Made by a program: the position numbers and the translations under genes. Shown one piece after another: positions 1 through 5,391 of a stretch of 5,625 bases of DNA. The stretch lies in the NCBI GenBank assembly GCA_031404455.1, contig JANNHP010000432.1, positions 1-5,625 on the forward strand, read 5' to 3'. This DNA is from JANNHP01 sp031404455 (GTDB lineage: Bacteria; Planctomycetota; JAJSAM01; JAJVHW01). Below the pieces are notes generated by a model. That model was not told where the DNA came from. It was given only the letters and a program-made list of their open reading frames with translations, and ran no database searches. Numbering within the stretch: the stretch's first letter is position 1; each line of letters opens with the position of its first letter.

Positions 1-282
1 GAGACGAAGAAGGCGAAGCTGACGCTCACCGCCAACACCGGCGAACTGGTCGGAACGTCGGTGACCGAGCTCTGCCCGGCGACGACGGGCCGCCAGGCGC
101 TCTACGTCTCGAACGTCGGCGCGAACTTGGTCCACCTCCGCTTCGGCGACGACGCGACGAGCGACGACTTCGCGCTCGCCCCCGGCGCGCACGCCGCTTT
201 CGAGAGCGTGGGCGAGGACGTGCTGACTGCGATCGCCATCGGCACGGCGTCGCGGGTCGCCGTCATCGAGTGGAAGGTCTGA
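1..282 (+). CDS. Small phage-like structural or accessory protein, 3' part of gene
   Basis: The frame is open from the first base of the window, so the gene's start lies to the left; 93 residues and a TGA stop are visible. A GTG at 61 is in frame, but the open, GC3-rich frame continues upstream of it, so it is probably internal. The visible part begins ETKKAKLTLT and contains the pattern RQALYVSNVG, then LVHLRFGDDA, then FALAPGAHAAF, ending in VAVIEWKV. That succession (an 'xLYVxNxG' strand, an 'xLxFGDxA' strand, an 'LAPGxxxxF' turn and a final 'VxVIEW' strand) resembles small beta-sandwich proteins often found among phage and prophage virion genes; this is recalled similarity, not a search result. 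No signal peptide or membrane segment is visible. The next gene starts 3 bases after its stop, so they are probably co-transcribed and translationally coupled. Coding is certain; function is tentative. Confidence 0.85.
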   Translation, partial: ETKKAKLTLTANTGELVGTSVTELCPATTGRQALYVSNVGANLVHLRFGDDATSDDFALAPGAHAAFESVGEDVLTAIAIGTASRVAVIEWKV

Positions 283-285
283 CCG

Positions 286-663
286 ATGACCGGCGAACGT
301 GTTCCCATCGTCCTCGTGCCGCGCTTCACCGGACTCGTCGGAGCGCAGGATTTCGCAACCGTGCCCGTCGATGTCACGCCCTACACCGGGGGCAACATCA
401 CGATCTGGCGCGGCCCGCTCATCGGCACGAGCCCGACGTTCACGCTGTTCTTCGAGGTCTCGAGCGACGCGCAGACCTGGATCAAGGTCCCGCTCACATC
501 CGAGGGTCAGGCGGGGTACAGCCCGGCGTCAGGCGACGCGGGTGCGCTCACCATCGGCGTGCCCTTCCTGCGGAAGTGGTTCCGCGCGCGGATCGAACTC
601 GCAGGCACGGAGCCCGCGGTCTCGTGCTGGTGCGCGGGCAACGTCGATTTCCGAGTGGACTGA
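286..663 (+). CDS. Small beta-rich protein, paralogue of the next gene (unknown function)
   Basis: A 125-residue protein with ATG at 286. The Shine-Dalgarno-like GGAAGG lies at 272-277, inside the end of the preceding gene. The protein starts MTGERVPIVLVPRF and carries DVTPYT (residues 29-34), IWRGPLIG with W41, TFTLFFE (51-57) and WFRARIEL (98-105), then SCWC near the C-terminus. Alternating hydrophobic residues suggest an all-beta fold; there is no signal peptide or transmembrane helix. It aligns along its length with the product of 682-1056, sharing VP-V-L-PR, DVTPYT, the WR/L-G/TFTL-FE block, WFRA-I-L-G and a CW pair. I do not recognise a named family. Position beside a phage-like gene and duplication suggest a structural or particle role, which is inference. 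Nearly all codons end in G or C, supporting real coding. Confidence 0.85.
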   Translation: MTGERVPIVLVPRFTGLVGAQDFATVPVDVTPYTGGNITIWRGPLIGTSPTFTLFFEVSSDAQTWIKVPLTSEGQAGYSPASGDAGALTIGVPFLRKWFRARIELAGTEPAVSCWCAGNVDFRVD

Positions 664-681
664 TCGAAAGGAGAAGAGGAC

Positions 682-1056
682 ATGGCCGGCAACCTGGTTC
701 CCTTGGTGCTCATCCCGAGGTACTCGTGCTACTCGGCCGCCGAGAGCACGGAGTTCATGACGATCGCGATGGACGTGACGCCGTACACGTCGGCGATCCT
801 CAACGTGTGGCGCTCGAAGCTGGTCGGCGCCTCGGCGACGTTCACCCTCACGTTCGAGGAATCGACCGACCAGACCTCTTGGAGTGCGTGCGCCACGAGC
901 CCTGATCCCTCGTCGAGCCCGCCGGCGGACAAGACCGAGATCCAGTACACCGCCTCGCTCAAGAAACGGTGGTTCCGGGCGAAGATCGTCCTGACGGGAG
1001 TCGCCACCGTGGTGACGTGCTGGATCGTCGGGTTCCTCGAGGAGCGCGAGAGCTAG
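682..1056 (+). CDS. Small beta-rich protein, second copy of the tandem paralogue pair
   Basis: A 124-residue protein with ATG at 682. It is preceded by a strong Shine-Dalgarno AAAGGAG at 667-673, 8 bases upstream, in an 18-base gap after the previous stop. Matching features with the upstream paralogue are VPLVLIPRY near the N-terminus, DVTPYT (31-36), a VWR-L-G block, TFTLTFEE, RWFRAKIVL (W97) and a TCW motif; over the block after DVTPYT I count about 14 identities in 31 positions. It differs by a two-residue insertion before DVTPYT, a Ser/Pro-rich loop in the middle, and a charged C-terminus (EERES). The codons are strikingly biased: 2 of the first 60 end in A or T. No membrane segment or export signal is visible. 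Function is unknown; two related subunits of a multimeric surface or particle would be one reading. Confidence 0.85.
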   Translation: MAGNLVPLVLIPRYSCYSAAESTEFMTIAMDVTPYTSAILNVWRSKLVGASATFTLTFEESTDQTSWSACATSPDPSSSPPADKTEIQYTASLKKRWFRAKIVLTGVATVVTCWIVGFLEERES

Positions 1057-1155
1057 CCGGCCGCCCGCGACGCCTTGGTTGCGGTAGTCTCGGCTCGCGC
1101 GCTTCGCCGCGGACTTGCGGTGCGGCGCGCGTCGGCCGGATCTCGAAGGAGCGGC
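1057..1155 (+). other. Leader between the small genes and the toxin gene
   Basis: This is the widest gap in the plus-strand cluster. A 7-bp inverted repeat, CCGGCCG at 1057-1063 and CGGCCGG at 1133-1139, bounds most of it, and GCGCGC tracts lie inside, so a transcript could fold here. I see no convincing -35/-10 promoter, no U-run terminator and no palindromic operator of useful length. It may carry a separate promoter for the toxin, but the sequence does not show one. Confidence 0.4.
1146..1151 (+). promoter_or_regulatory. Ribosome binding site that fixes the toxin start
   Basis: AAGGAG lies 4 bases before ATG 1156. It decides against the upstream in-frame TTG at 1075, which has no good Shine-Dalgarno and would add 27 Arg/Ala-rich residues with poorer GC3 (9 of 27 codons end in A or T). 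The nine bases AGGAGCGGC at 1147-1155 recur exactly before the immunity candidate at 4702-4710. Confidence 0.75.
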
Positions 1156-4100
1156 ATGGCCTGTAGCGGCGGCTGTGGATGCAGCGGGACCTGCGGCGGC
1201 AGCGCCACAGCGACGCAGCACGATGCCATCGACGTGATCGATGCGCCGCCGGGGTGCAAGTGCGTTTGCGAGTGCGTGTGGCCGAAGGGGCAGACGCCCG
1301 TCCCCACGTTCACGGGCCGCCGCTGGGAGAGTGCGGGTCCCCCGGCGCCTCCCGCGCCCCGCCCCGCTGCCGTCGAGGCCTGGTCCGCTCAGGTCAGCGG
1401 ACCCGACGATCTCACTGCGTGGTTCCGGGCGCGCGCGGCGTCGGGCGTAGCGCCCGGCAATGTGCCGGGTGCCGGCGGCTCGGCGTCCCACGTCGTCGGC
1501 GGGTTCCAGTTCCAGTCGTCCTCGCGCCGGTTCGTTGCTTCCTTCGCCGCAGTTCCCGCGGCGATCCCGATCGCGCGCGTTCGATCGTCGGCTCCGTTCG
1601 GGATCGCCGAGCCGCCCCGTGCTCCCTCCCTGCCGACGACCGGCGTACCGACGCAGGTTGCCAGCGAGCAGCCGCTGCCGACGATCGACGCCTCCAGCGC
1701 GCCAGGACGGGCCGCGATCCGGGGGCGGCTCTCGGTCGCCCCGCCGCCCGGGTACATCGTCCCGGCCGACGGCTTGCGCGACGGCGTGGGGCCGAGCTTC
1801 CCACGGCGCGAGGTGCTCTCGCCGCGATGGACGGGAATCGCGCGACGCAACGGGCCGGCTGCGAGTCCGATCGCTCGCGCGCTCTGGGATCCCTTTGACG
1901 AGACCGACCCCGACCCGGTCTCGCTCCGCCGCGTTTCGGAGACGATCGCGGTCTCGGCGAACGGAGACGGCCGCCCGAGGGCGCTCGTCGCGGACCCCCG
2001 CGGGCCGGCGGTGCCCGATCTCGTCTCGCTGCCCTCGGACGTCGAGGAAGGAAGCGGATTCGCGACCAACGGCGTGCCCGAGGACTCGATCTCCGACACC
2101 GCCGACACGACGCGCGACTCGGAGACGAGTGAACCTGCGACCGGCGTTCGGACCGCCGCTTCTGACTTCGACGCCATCTCCCCTCCGACGCACCAGCCAG
2201 GGGACTCGGCCGCAGGTGCCGCCGTCCATCCGCCGCAGGGGAGCCCCGGCCCGGGCATCGCGGCGGCGCAGAGAACGCCTGGACCGAAGGCGACGAGGTC
2301 GCCCGGATTCGGAGGTGCGAGCGGACCGGCCGTCGTCGCTCAGGCCGGGCGATCGATGTTCGGAACCATCGGGCCGCAGGCTGCGACCGGACTCGAAGCC
2401 GCATCCATCGCGGACAGGGGCGGCAGGCGGGGCGGCGGCGACTTTGCGAAGGCAGCAGCTTCGGCCTATGCGTCGCAACTGGCGTCGGCAGCGTTCATGA
2501 AAGCCGCTGGCAAGGAAGGACACAAGCAGGCGTTCGATCGGATGAAGGCTGCGGAGCAAGCGGCCGACAGGGACAGAGCCACCCTCCTTGAGGGCGAGAG
2601 GCCCGCGTTCAGCAAGAGTGCGACCGGGGAGAAGCGACTCAAGGAAGCCGTCGCCCGGCTTGATCGGGAACAGAAGCGGCAGGAAACGGTCGACAAGGGC
2701 TGCCGCAACTCGGAACAGGCGAACGAAGCTCGTAAGGCCAAGGCCGGCGCCCGCGCCGCACGCGACGCCGCCACCGCTGCCAAGCGCGCACTCGCGAATC
2801 TCCACGGTCAGGGTAGTCCGAAGGCGAACAGGGCGGCGTCGAAGGCGGTGGCCGACTGGAAAAAGGCGGCCCGGAAAGCCGCTGATGCAGCGAAGGCCGC
2901 GGAACGCGCTGCGAAGTACGGTTCCGCTGCCGACGCGGCAGCGAAGCTCAAGGAGTCGAACTCGGCCGCAGAAACCCTGAAGAAGGCGGCCGCGGCGGCC
3001 GCCAAGGCCATCGCCGATGCCAAAGCGGCGGCTGACGCGAAGGAGAAGGACCCCAAGCGAGCGCCTCCTGGTCCCGTGCCGGGCGCGGCGCCCGGCGGCG
3101 ATCCACCGAAGCAGCCCGGCGATCCGCCTGCGCCCGGAACTCCTGTCCCCCAGCCCGAGAACCAGCATCCGGAGTGCGGCCCGCTTCCGTGCGGCAAGTG
3201 CGCGAACCCGTGTTCGGGATGGGGCTCGTACTGCAGGTGTCACTGGGAGATCGAAGAGGCGTCGGGCGGGGGAGGCGCTGGTGGCCTCTCCGAGGTGAGC
3301 CCCTTCGGGGGTAGTGCGGGACCGTCGGGAACCGAGTATTACGCCCAAGACGCCGGTCAGGGAGGTGGTGCGGGCGCTCCACCCGGACCGGCACCGGTCC
3401 AGCCGGTAGATCTCGATTCCGGCACTGTGCCGAAGCGCTACTCGATGAGCGAGCTCAGAGCGCACGTGAGGAGGCGGCGCGCCGATATTCGAGCGGAGCT
3501 CGCTGCGCGCTATCGCGGCAAGGCCGGAAAGCGCGCCGTCAGCAAGTACTGGCGGAGTTTCATGCGGGCGCTCGAGCCTCTCTTGGCGGACGAGTTCAGG
3601 GCTCTGAAGGACCTCGAGGTTGCGCGCATCGAGATGGACCGATCCAATGGCGAAGTCGCGGCAACTGTAATGGTCGCGCACCTCGAATTCACGCTCGGGT
3701 GGATCGCCGTCAAGCTCGTTGATGCCATCCCAGACTCGGCGCGCATGAAGATCGCGAATGCGGCGAAGTCCAACATCACCTATACGAGGGAAGACCTTCA
3801 AACGCTCATCGATGTGGTCGACCTTGCGCAACGCGTCGATGACCTGAACGGAATCGACTCCGCGAGTGCGGACGCGCTCGACCGCCGCGTTAGCCGTGTT
3901 GCGAGAATCGCCTTCGATCCGACGGTTCGAACGCTGCTGCGAAAGGCGCAGCCGGACGCGGACAGTCTCTTCGTCGGACTTTGGTCTGAACTCGACGGGC
4001 GTGAGCGCGATTACTATCTCGAGCGCGTGACGACGGCGGCGAACTTGCTCAGCGACATCGCTCCGCGGGTCAATAGATTCGAAGATTGGCTCGGCGACCG

Positions 4101-4692
4101 AATTGGCGATGTGGTCGAGACCATACTGACAGGCGGCTCTATCAATCCGGCAGCGATTCTCCGTTCTCCTACGTTGATCAGGCGATCCTTCGTCTCAGTG
4201 GCGAGCGGCATTGGTCCTGCCGCGCGGCGTGCCTCGGCGCGAGGGCTGAGTTCCATTCGAAGTGGGCTTCGAAGTACGCGTTCAGGGGGTGGTGGGTCAG
4301 GTCGTGTCGTAGAGCATCCGCGCAATCCACTCGACCCGGTCCGCGAGCGCCCGATGGCCGACCACCTTGCCGGGAAGGGGAAGACGGTGGAACGGCTCCC
4401 GCAGCCGGCGAGCGGGCGCGGAGCTGACACGCTCGTCGATGGCGTCCCTTCAGAGTTCAAGAAGCTCGATCCCGGTGCCTCCAGCGCTACCGTCAAGAAC
4501 TCGGTGACCGAGTCCATCAAGCGGGGCGGGCAGGCGCGCGATGTCCACATCGACGCGCGAGGCTCTGGCTTGTCCGCGGCTGAAGCACAGCGCGGCTTGG
4601 CGCGGCTTGGACATCCTGACGTCCATCGCGGCATGCTGGACAACGTCACGATCGTCGGTGATGGGTTCGAAGTGACACGGAGCTTCCCGTGA
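1156..4692 (+). CDS. Polymorphic toxin with C-terminal CdiA-type tRNase-like nuclease domain
   Basis: A 1178-residue protein; the ATG at 1156 is chosen for its AAGGAG site. Order seen: eight cysteines in the first 40 residues; a low-complexity Pro/Ser/Ala/Arg region (about 45-428); an Ala/Lys/Glu helical stretch (429-632); a Pro/Gly linker; a six-cysteine cluster (674-695); a Gly-rich linker; a helical domain (about 756-1015) including WIAVKLVDAI; a basic, Gly/Ser-rich hinge; and the nuclease domain (about 1067-1178). The last part carries DTLVDGVPSEFKKLD, with D1095, E1100 and K1102 fitting the D..ExK core of PD-(D/E)xK nucleases, then SIKRGGQARDVHIDARGSG and VTIVGDGF, which I recall from the tRNase domain at the C-termini of CdiA proteins (Burkholderia type). 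Such domains cleave tRNA in the target cell. No signal peptide, haemagglutinin repeat, RHS repeat, PAAR or VENN motif is visible, so the delivery route is unknown. A/T-ending codons rise to 18 of 60 in 3781-3960. The toxin class is fairly sure; substrate and route are inferred. Confidence 0.85.
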   Translation: MACSGGCGCSGTCGGSATATQHDAIDVIDAPPGCKCVCECVWPKGQTPVPTFTGRRWESAGPPAPPAPRPAAVEAWSAQVSGPDDLTAWFRARAASGVAPGNVPGAGGSASHVVGGFQFQSSSRRFVASFAAVPAAIPIARVRSSAPFGIAEPPRAPSLPTTGVPTQVASEQPLPTIDASSAPGRAAIRGRLSVAPPPGYIVPADGLRDGVGPSFPRREVLSPRWTGIARRNGPAASPIARALWDPFDETDPDPVSLRRVSETIAVSANGDGRPRALVADPRGPAVPDLVSLPSDVEEGSGFATNGVPEDSISDTADTTRDSETSEPATGVRTAASDFDAISPPTHQPGDSAAGAAVHPPQGSPGPGIAAAQRTPGPKATRSPGFGGASGPAVVAQAGRSMFGTIGPQAATGLEAASIADRGGRRGGGDFAKAAASAYASQLASAAFMKAAGKEGHKQAFDRMKAAEQAADRDRATLLEGERPAFSKSATGEKRLKEAVARLDREQKRQETVDKGCRNSEQANEARKAKAGARAARDAATAAKRALANLHGQGSPKANRAASKAVADWKKAARKAADAAKAAERAAKYGSAADAAAKLKESNSAAETLKKAAAAAAKAIADAKAAADAKEKDPKRAPPGPVPGAAPGGDPPKQPGDPPAPGTPVPQPENQHPECGPLPCGKCANPCSGWGSYCRCHWEIEEASGGGGAGGLSEVSPFGGSAGPSGTEYYAQDAGQGGGAGAPPGPAPVQPVDLDSGTVPKRYSMSELRAHVRRRRADIRAELAARYRGKAGKRAVSKYWRSFMRALEPLLADEFRALKDLEVARIEMDRSNGEVAATVMVAHLEFTLGWIAVKLVDAIPDSARMKIANAAKSNITYTREDLQTLIDVVDLAQRVDDLNGIDSASADALDRRVSRVARIAFDPTVRTLLRKAQPDADSLFVGLWSELDGRERDYYLERVTTAANLLSDIAPRVNRFEDWLGDRIGDVVETILTGGSINPAAILRSPTLIRRSFVSVASGIGPAARRASARGLSSIRSGLRSTRSGGGGSGRVVEHPRNPLDPVRERPMADHLAGKGKTVERLPQPASGRGADTLVDGVPSEFKKLDPGASSATVKNSVTESIKRGGQARDVHIDARGSGLSAAEAQRGLARLGHPDVHRGMLDNVTIVGDGFEVTRSFP
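1162..1275 (+). other. N-terminal cysteine-rich segment of the toxin
   Basis: Residues 3-40 hold two four-cysteine sets: C3, C7, C9, C13 (C-x3-C-x-C-x3-C, within a Gly/Ser background) and C34, C36, C38, C40 (alternating CKCVCECVW). Between them is a short acidic stretch with DAIDVIDAPPG. Such spacing could bind metal (zinc or an iron-sulfur centre) or form disulfides or covalent contacts; none of these is shown by sequence alone. I do not recognise it as a named domain. Being at the extreme N-terminus of a toxin, it is a candidate for the part that docks with the delivery machinery. Confidence 0.6.
2440..3051 (+). other. Ala/Lys-rich helical (possible coiled-coil) stretch of the toxin
   Basis: Residues 429-632 are dominated by Ala with Lys, Arg, Glu and Asp and contain no proline except at a few turn points, with runs such as KAADAAKAAERAAKYG and ETLKKAAAAAAKAIADAK. 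The composition resembles the long helical domain of TolA and other extended rods; this is similarity of composition, not homology. It would act as a rigid spacer between the N-terminal part and the nuclease. A break at LHGQGSPKANRA (around residues 548-559) may separate two helical segments. It ends in a Pro/Gly linker at residue 633. Confidence 0.6.
3175..3246 (+). other. Central six-cysteine cluster of the toxin
   Basis: Residues 674-697 contain C674, C679, C682, C686, C693 and C695 followed by H696 and W697 (C-x4-C-x2-C-x3-C-x6-C-x-C-H). The segment sits between a Pro-rich linker and a Gly-rich linker, so it looks like a separate small knuckle stabilised by metal or disulfides. It is the second cysteine cluster in the same protein; only one other cysteine (in DKGCRNSE) lies outside the two clusters. 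The family is not recognised. Confidence 0.6.
4354..4689 (+). other. CdiA-type C-terminal nuclease domain (tRNase-like, PD-(D/E)xK core)
   Basis: Residues 1067-1178. The domain opens with MADHLAGKGKTVERLPQ (a helix then a strand), then ADTLVDGVPSEFKKLD (the D..ExK core: D1091 or D1095, E1100, K1102), a helix over SATVKNSVTESIKRGG, a strand DVHIDARG with D1133, a helix SAAEAQRGLARLG, and a last strand VTIVGDGFEV. The helix-strand-D-ExK-helix-strand order is that of PD-(D/E)xK nucleases, and the peptide pattern matches what I recall of the CdiA C-terminal tRNase family. It is intact to a normal-looking C-terminus, with no frameshift. Actual tRNA specificity cannot be read from the sequence. Confidence 0.75.
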
Positions 4693-4701
4693 TGCCAGAG
4701 C

Positions 4702-4706
4702 AGGAG
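4702..4706 (+). promoter_or_regulatory. Ribosome binding site of the immunity candidate
   Basis: AGGAG lies 5 bases before ATG 4712, in a 19-base gap after the toxin stop. This supports co-transcription with the toxin but independent ribosome entry. The context AGGAGCGGC is identical to that before the toxin start. Confidence 0.7.
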
Positions 4707-4711
4707 CGGCG

Positions 4712-5098
4712 ATGAGCAACACGCGTGACATCCTGATCGACTCGCACGAGGCGATCGAGCGCGTTGCGGCGGGGATCAACGCGGCGATCCGTCCGGATGG
4801 CCCCCTCACAATCCAGACGGTGAGTTCTCCTCAAGGGACGTGGAAGATCGCCGAGGGCAAGCTCGGGAGCTACCCGCTGGTTCTGGTGGACGCGACGCAC
4901 CTGGACGCGCAGACCGGTCGGGGGTTCGGCTGGAACTTGGAGCTCCACTGCCGAATTGGCCCGGGCGAGGCGTACGCGCCGTTCGAGGCGCGGTGCGACG
5001 AGGACGCGCGCAAGGTCATGCGCCGGATCGGCGCTGCGCTGCGGACTCGGTGCGTGGCTCTCAGCAACCTTCAGTCTGAGCTAGGTGCATATCCATGA
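4712..5098 (+). CDS. Candidate immunity protein for the nuclease toxin
   Basis: A 128-residue protein starting 19 bases after the toxin stop with its own AGGAG site. Small proteins directly downstream of polymorphic toxins are normally the cognate immunity proteins, which bind and block the toxin domain in the producer's cytoplasm; the assignment here is from position only, as I recognise no family. The visible layout is an N-terminal helix (about 5-26, DILIDSHEAIERVAAGI), strands around LTIQTVS (32-38), PLVLVDAT (55-62) and GWNLELHCRI (73-82), and a long C-terminal amphipathic helix (about 95-124). No signal peptide or membrane segment is present, as expected for a cytoplasmic inhibitor. Net charge is close to neutral (about 15 acidic and 14 basic residues), whereas many immunity proteins are clearly acidic. 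Ten of the first 60 codons end in A or T, intermediate between the flanking genes and the toxin's helical region. Its stop overlaps an ATG (ATGA at 5095-5098). Confidence 0.75.
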   Translation: MSNTRDILIDSHEAIERVAAGINAAIRPDGPLTIQTVSSPQGTWKIAEGKLGSYPLVLVDATHLDAQTGRGFGWNLELHCRIGPGEAYAPFEARCDEDARKVMRRIGAALRTRCVALSNLQSELGAYP

Positions 5099-5391
5099 TC
5101 CCCATCCGGGCAACCAGCCCTCCTCCGCTCGGCGTCACCCTGCGCGCGGAAGGAGCGTCGGATAGCTCGCCCCGGCTCGAATGCACTGCTCCAAGAAGTC
5201 GCGACATACCGTTCCAGGATTCCGTCGTCGGATTCGCCCAGCGATGAAACGCTCGCACGAGCCTCTCGTCGTAGCGGCCATGCCGGGGATCGGAGACTCG
5301 CCGCGGACCCGGGCTGAAGAGGTTATGGGCCCTGTCGCAACGATCGAGGTGACATGAACCCGACGACCGAAACCTGGAACGGTATGACCGC
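5099..5391. other. Convergent intergenic region
   Basis: 293 bases lie between the convergent ends of the immunity candidate and the minus-strand gene. The main content is the 31-bp inverted repeat described separately. Small hairpins occur inside it: AGCG-ATGAAA-CGCT (5240-5253), ACGAG-CCT-CTCGT (5257-5269) and CGGC-CAT-GCCG (5275-5285). I see no hairpin followed by a T-run on either strand, so no standard intrinsic terminator. Codon bias is weaker than in the flanking genes, and open frames through it on either strand have no recognisable product. Plus-strand mini-frames of 50, 37 and 33 codons follow one another with ATGA overlaps; I do not call them genes. Confidence 0.6.
5205..5386. repeat. 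31-bp imperfect inverted repeat pair enclosing 120 bases
   Basis: The arm at 5205-5235 begins CATACCGTTCCAGG. Its reverse complement recurs at 5356-5386 with 28 of 31 positions matching; the first 14 are identical. Mismatched pairs are 5219/5372, 5223/5368 and 5232/5359. The whole unit is 182 bases in a non-coding convergent space. It could be the terminal repeats of a small non-autonomous element, a structured RNA with a long basal stem, a bidirectional 3' end, or two inverted copies of a dispersed intergenic repeat. I see no target-site duplication just outside the arms (left flank AGTCGCGA, right flank ACCGCTCA), which weighs against a recent transposon-like insertion. In a minus-strand transcript the third mismatch becomes a U-G pair. 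Confidence 0.8.

Noticed and set aside
61..63. GTG as start of the first gene
   Set aside because: The frame is open and well biased back to base 1 and reads like protein (KLTLTANTG), so the start is probably left of the window.
270..905. Plus-strand 211-codon frame crossing both paralogues
   Set aside because: Arg/His-rich translation in the wrong frame. The two paralogous proteins in the other frame align to each other, which settles the coding frame.
1075..1155. TTG start adding 27 residues to the toxin
   Set aside because: It has no good ribosome site, poorer GC3 and an Arg/Ala-rich extension. ATG 1156 has AAGGAG 4 bases upstream.
3078..3096. 8-bp perfect hairpin GCCGGGCG-CGG-CGCCCGGC as a terminator
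   Set aside because: It is inside the toxin coding region, in a Pro/Gly/Ala linker, with no T-run after it; best explained by GC-rich low-complexity coding.
529..3831. Very long minus-strand open frame (1100 codons) opposite the paralogues and toxin
   Set aside because: It is the mirror of GC3-biased plus-strand genes, which removes stops on the other strand. Its translation is Arg-rich low-complexity with no recognisable domain, and it lies across three well-supported plus-strand genes.
4591..4610. Perfect 10-bp tandem repeat CGCGGCTTGG within the nuclease domain, possible frameshifting duplication
   Set aside because: The downstream frame still gives the expected last strand (VTIVGDGF), so the frame is intact. 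The repeat simply encodes RGLARL.
5099..5391. Intrinsic terminator for the toxin operon
   Set aside because: Short hairpins exist but none is followed by a run of T on either strand.
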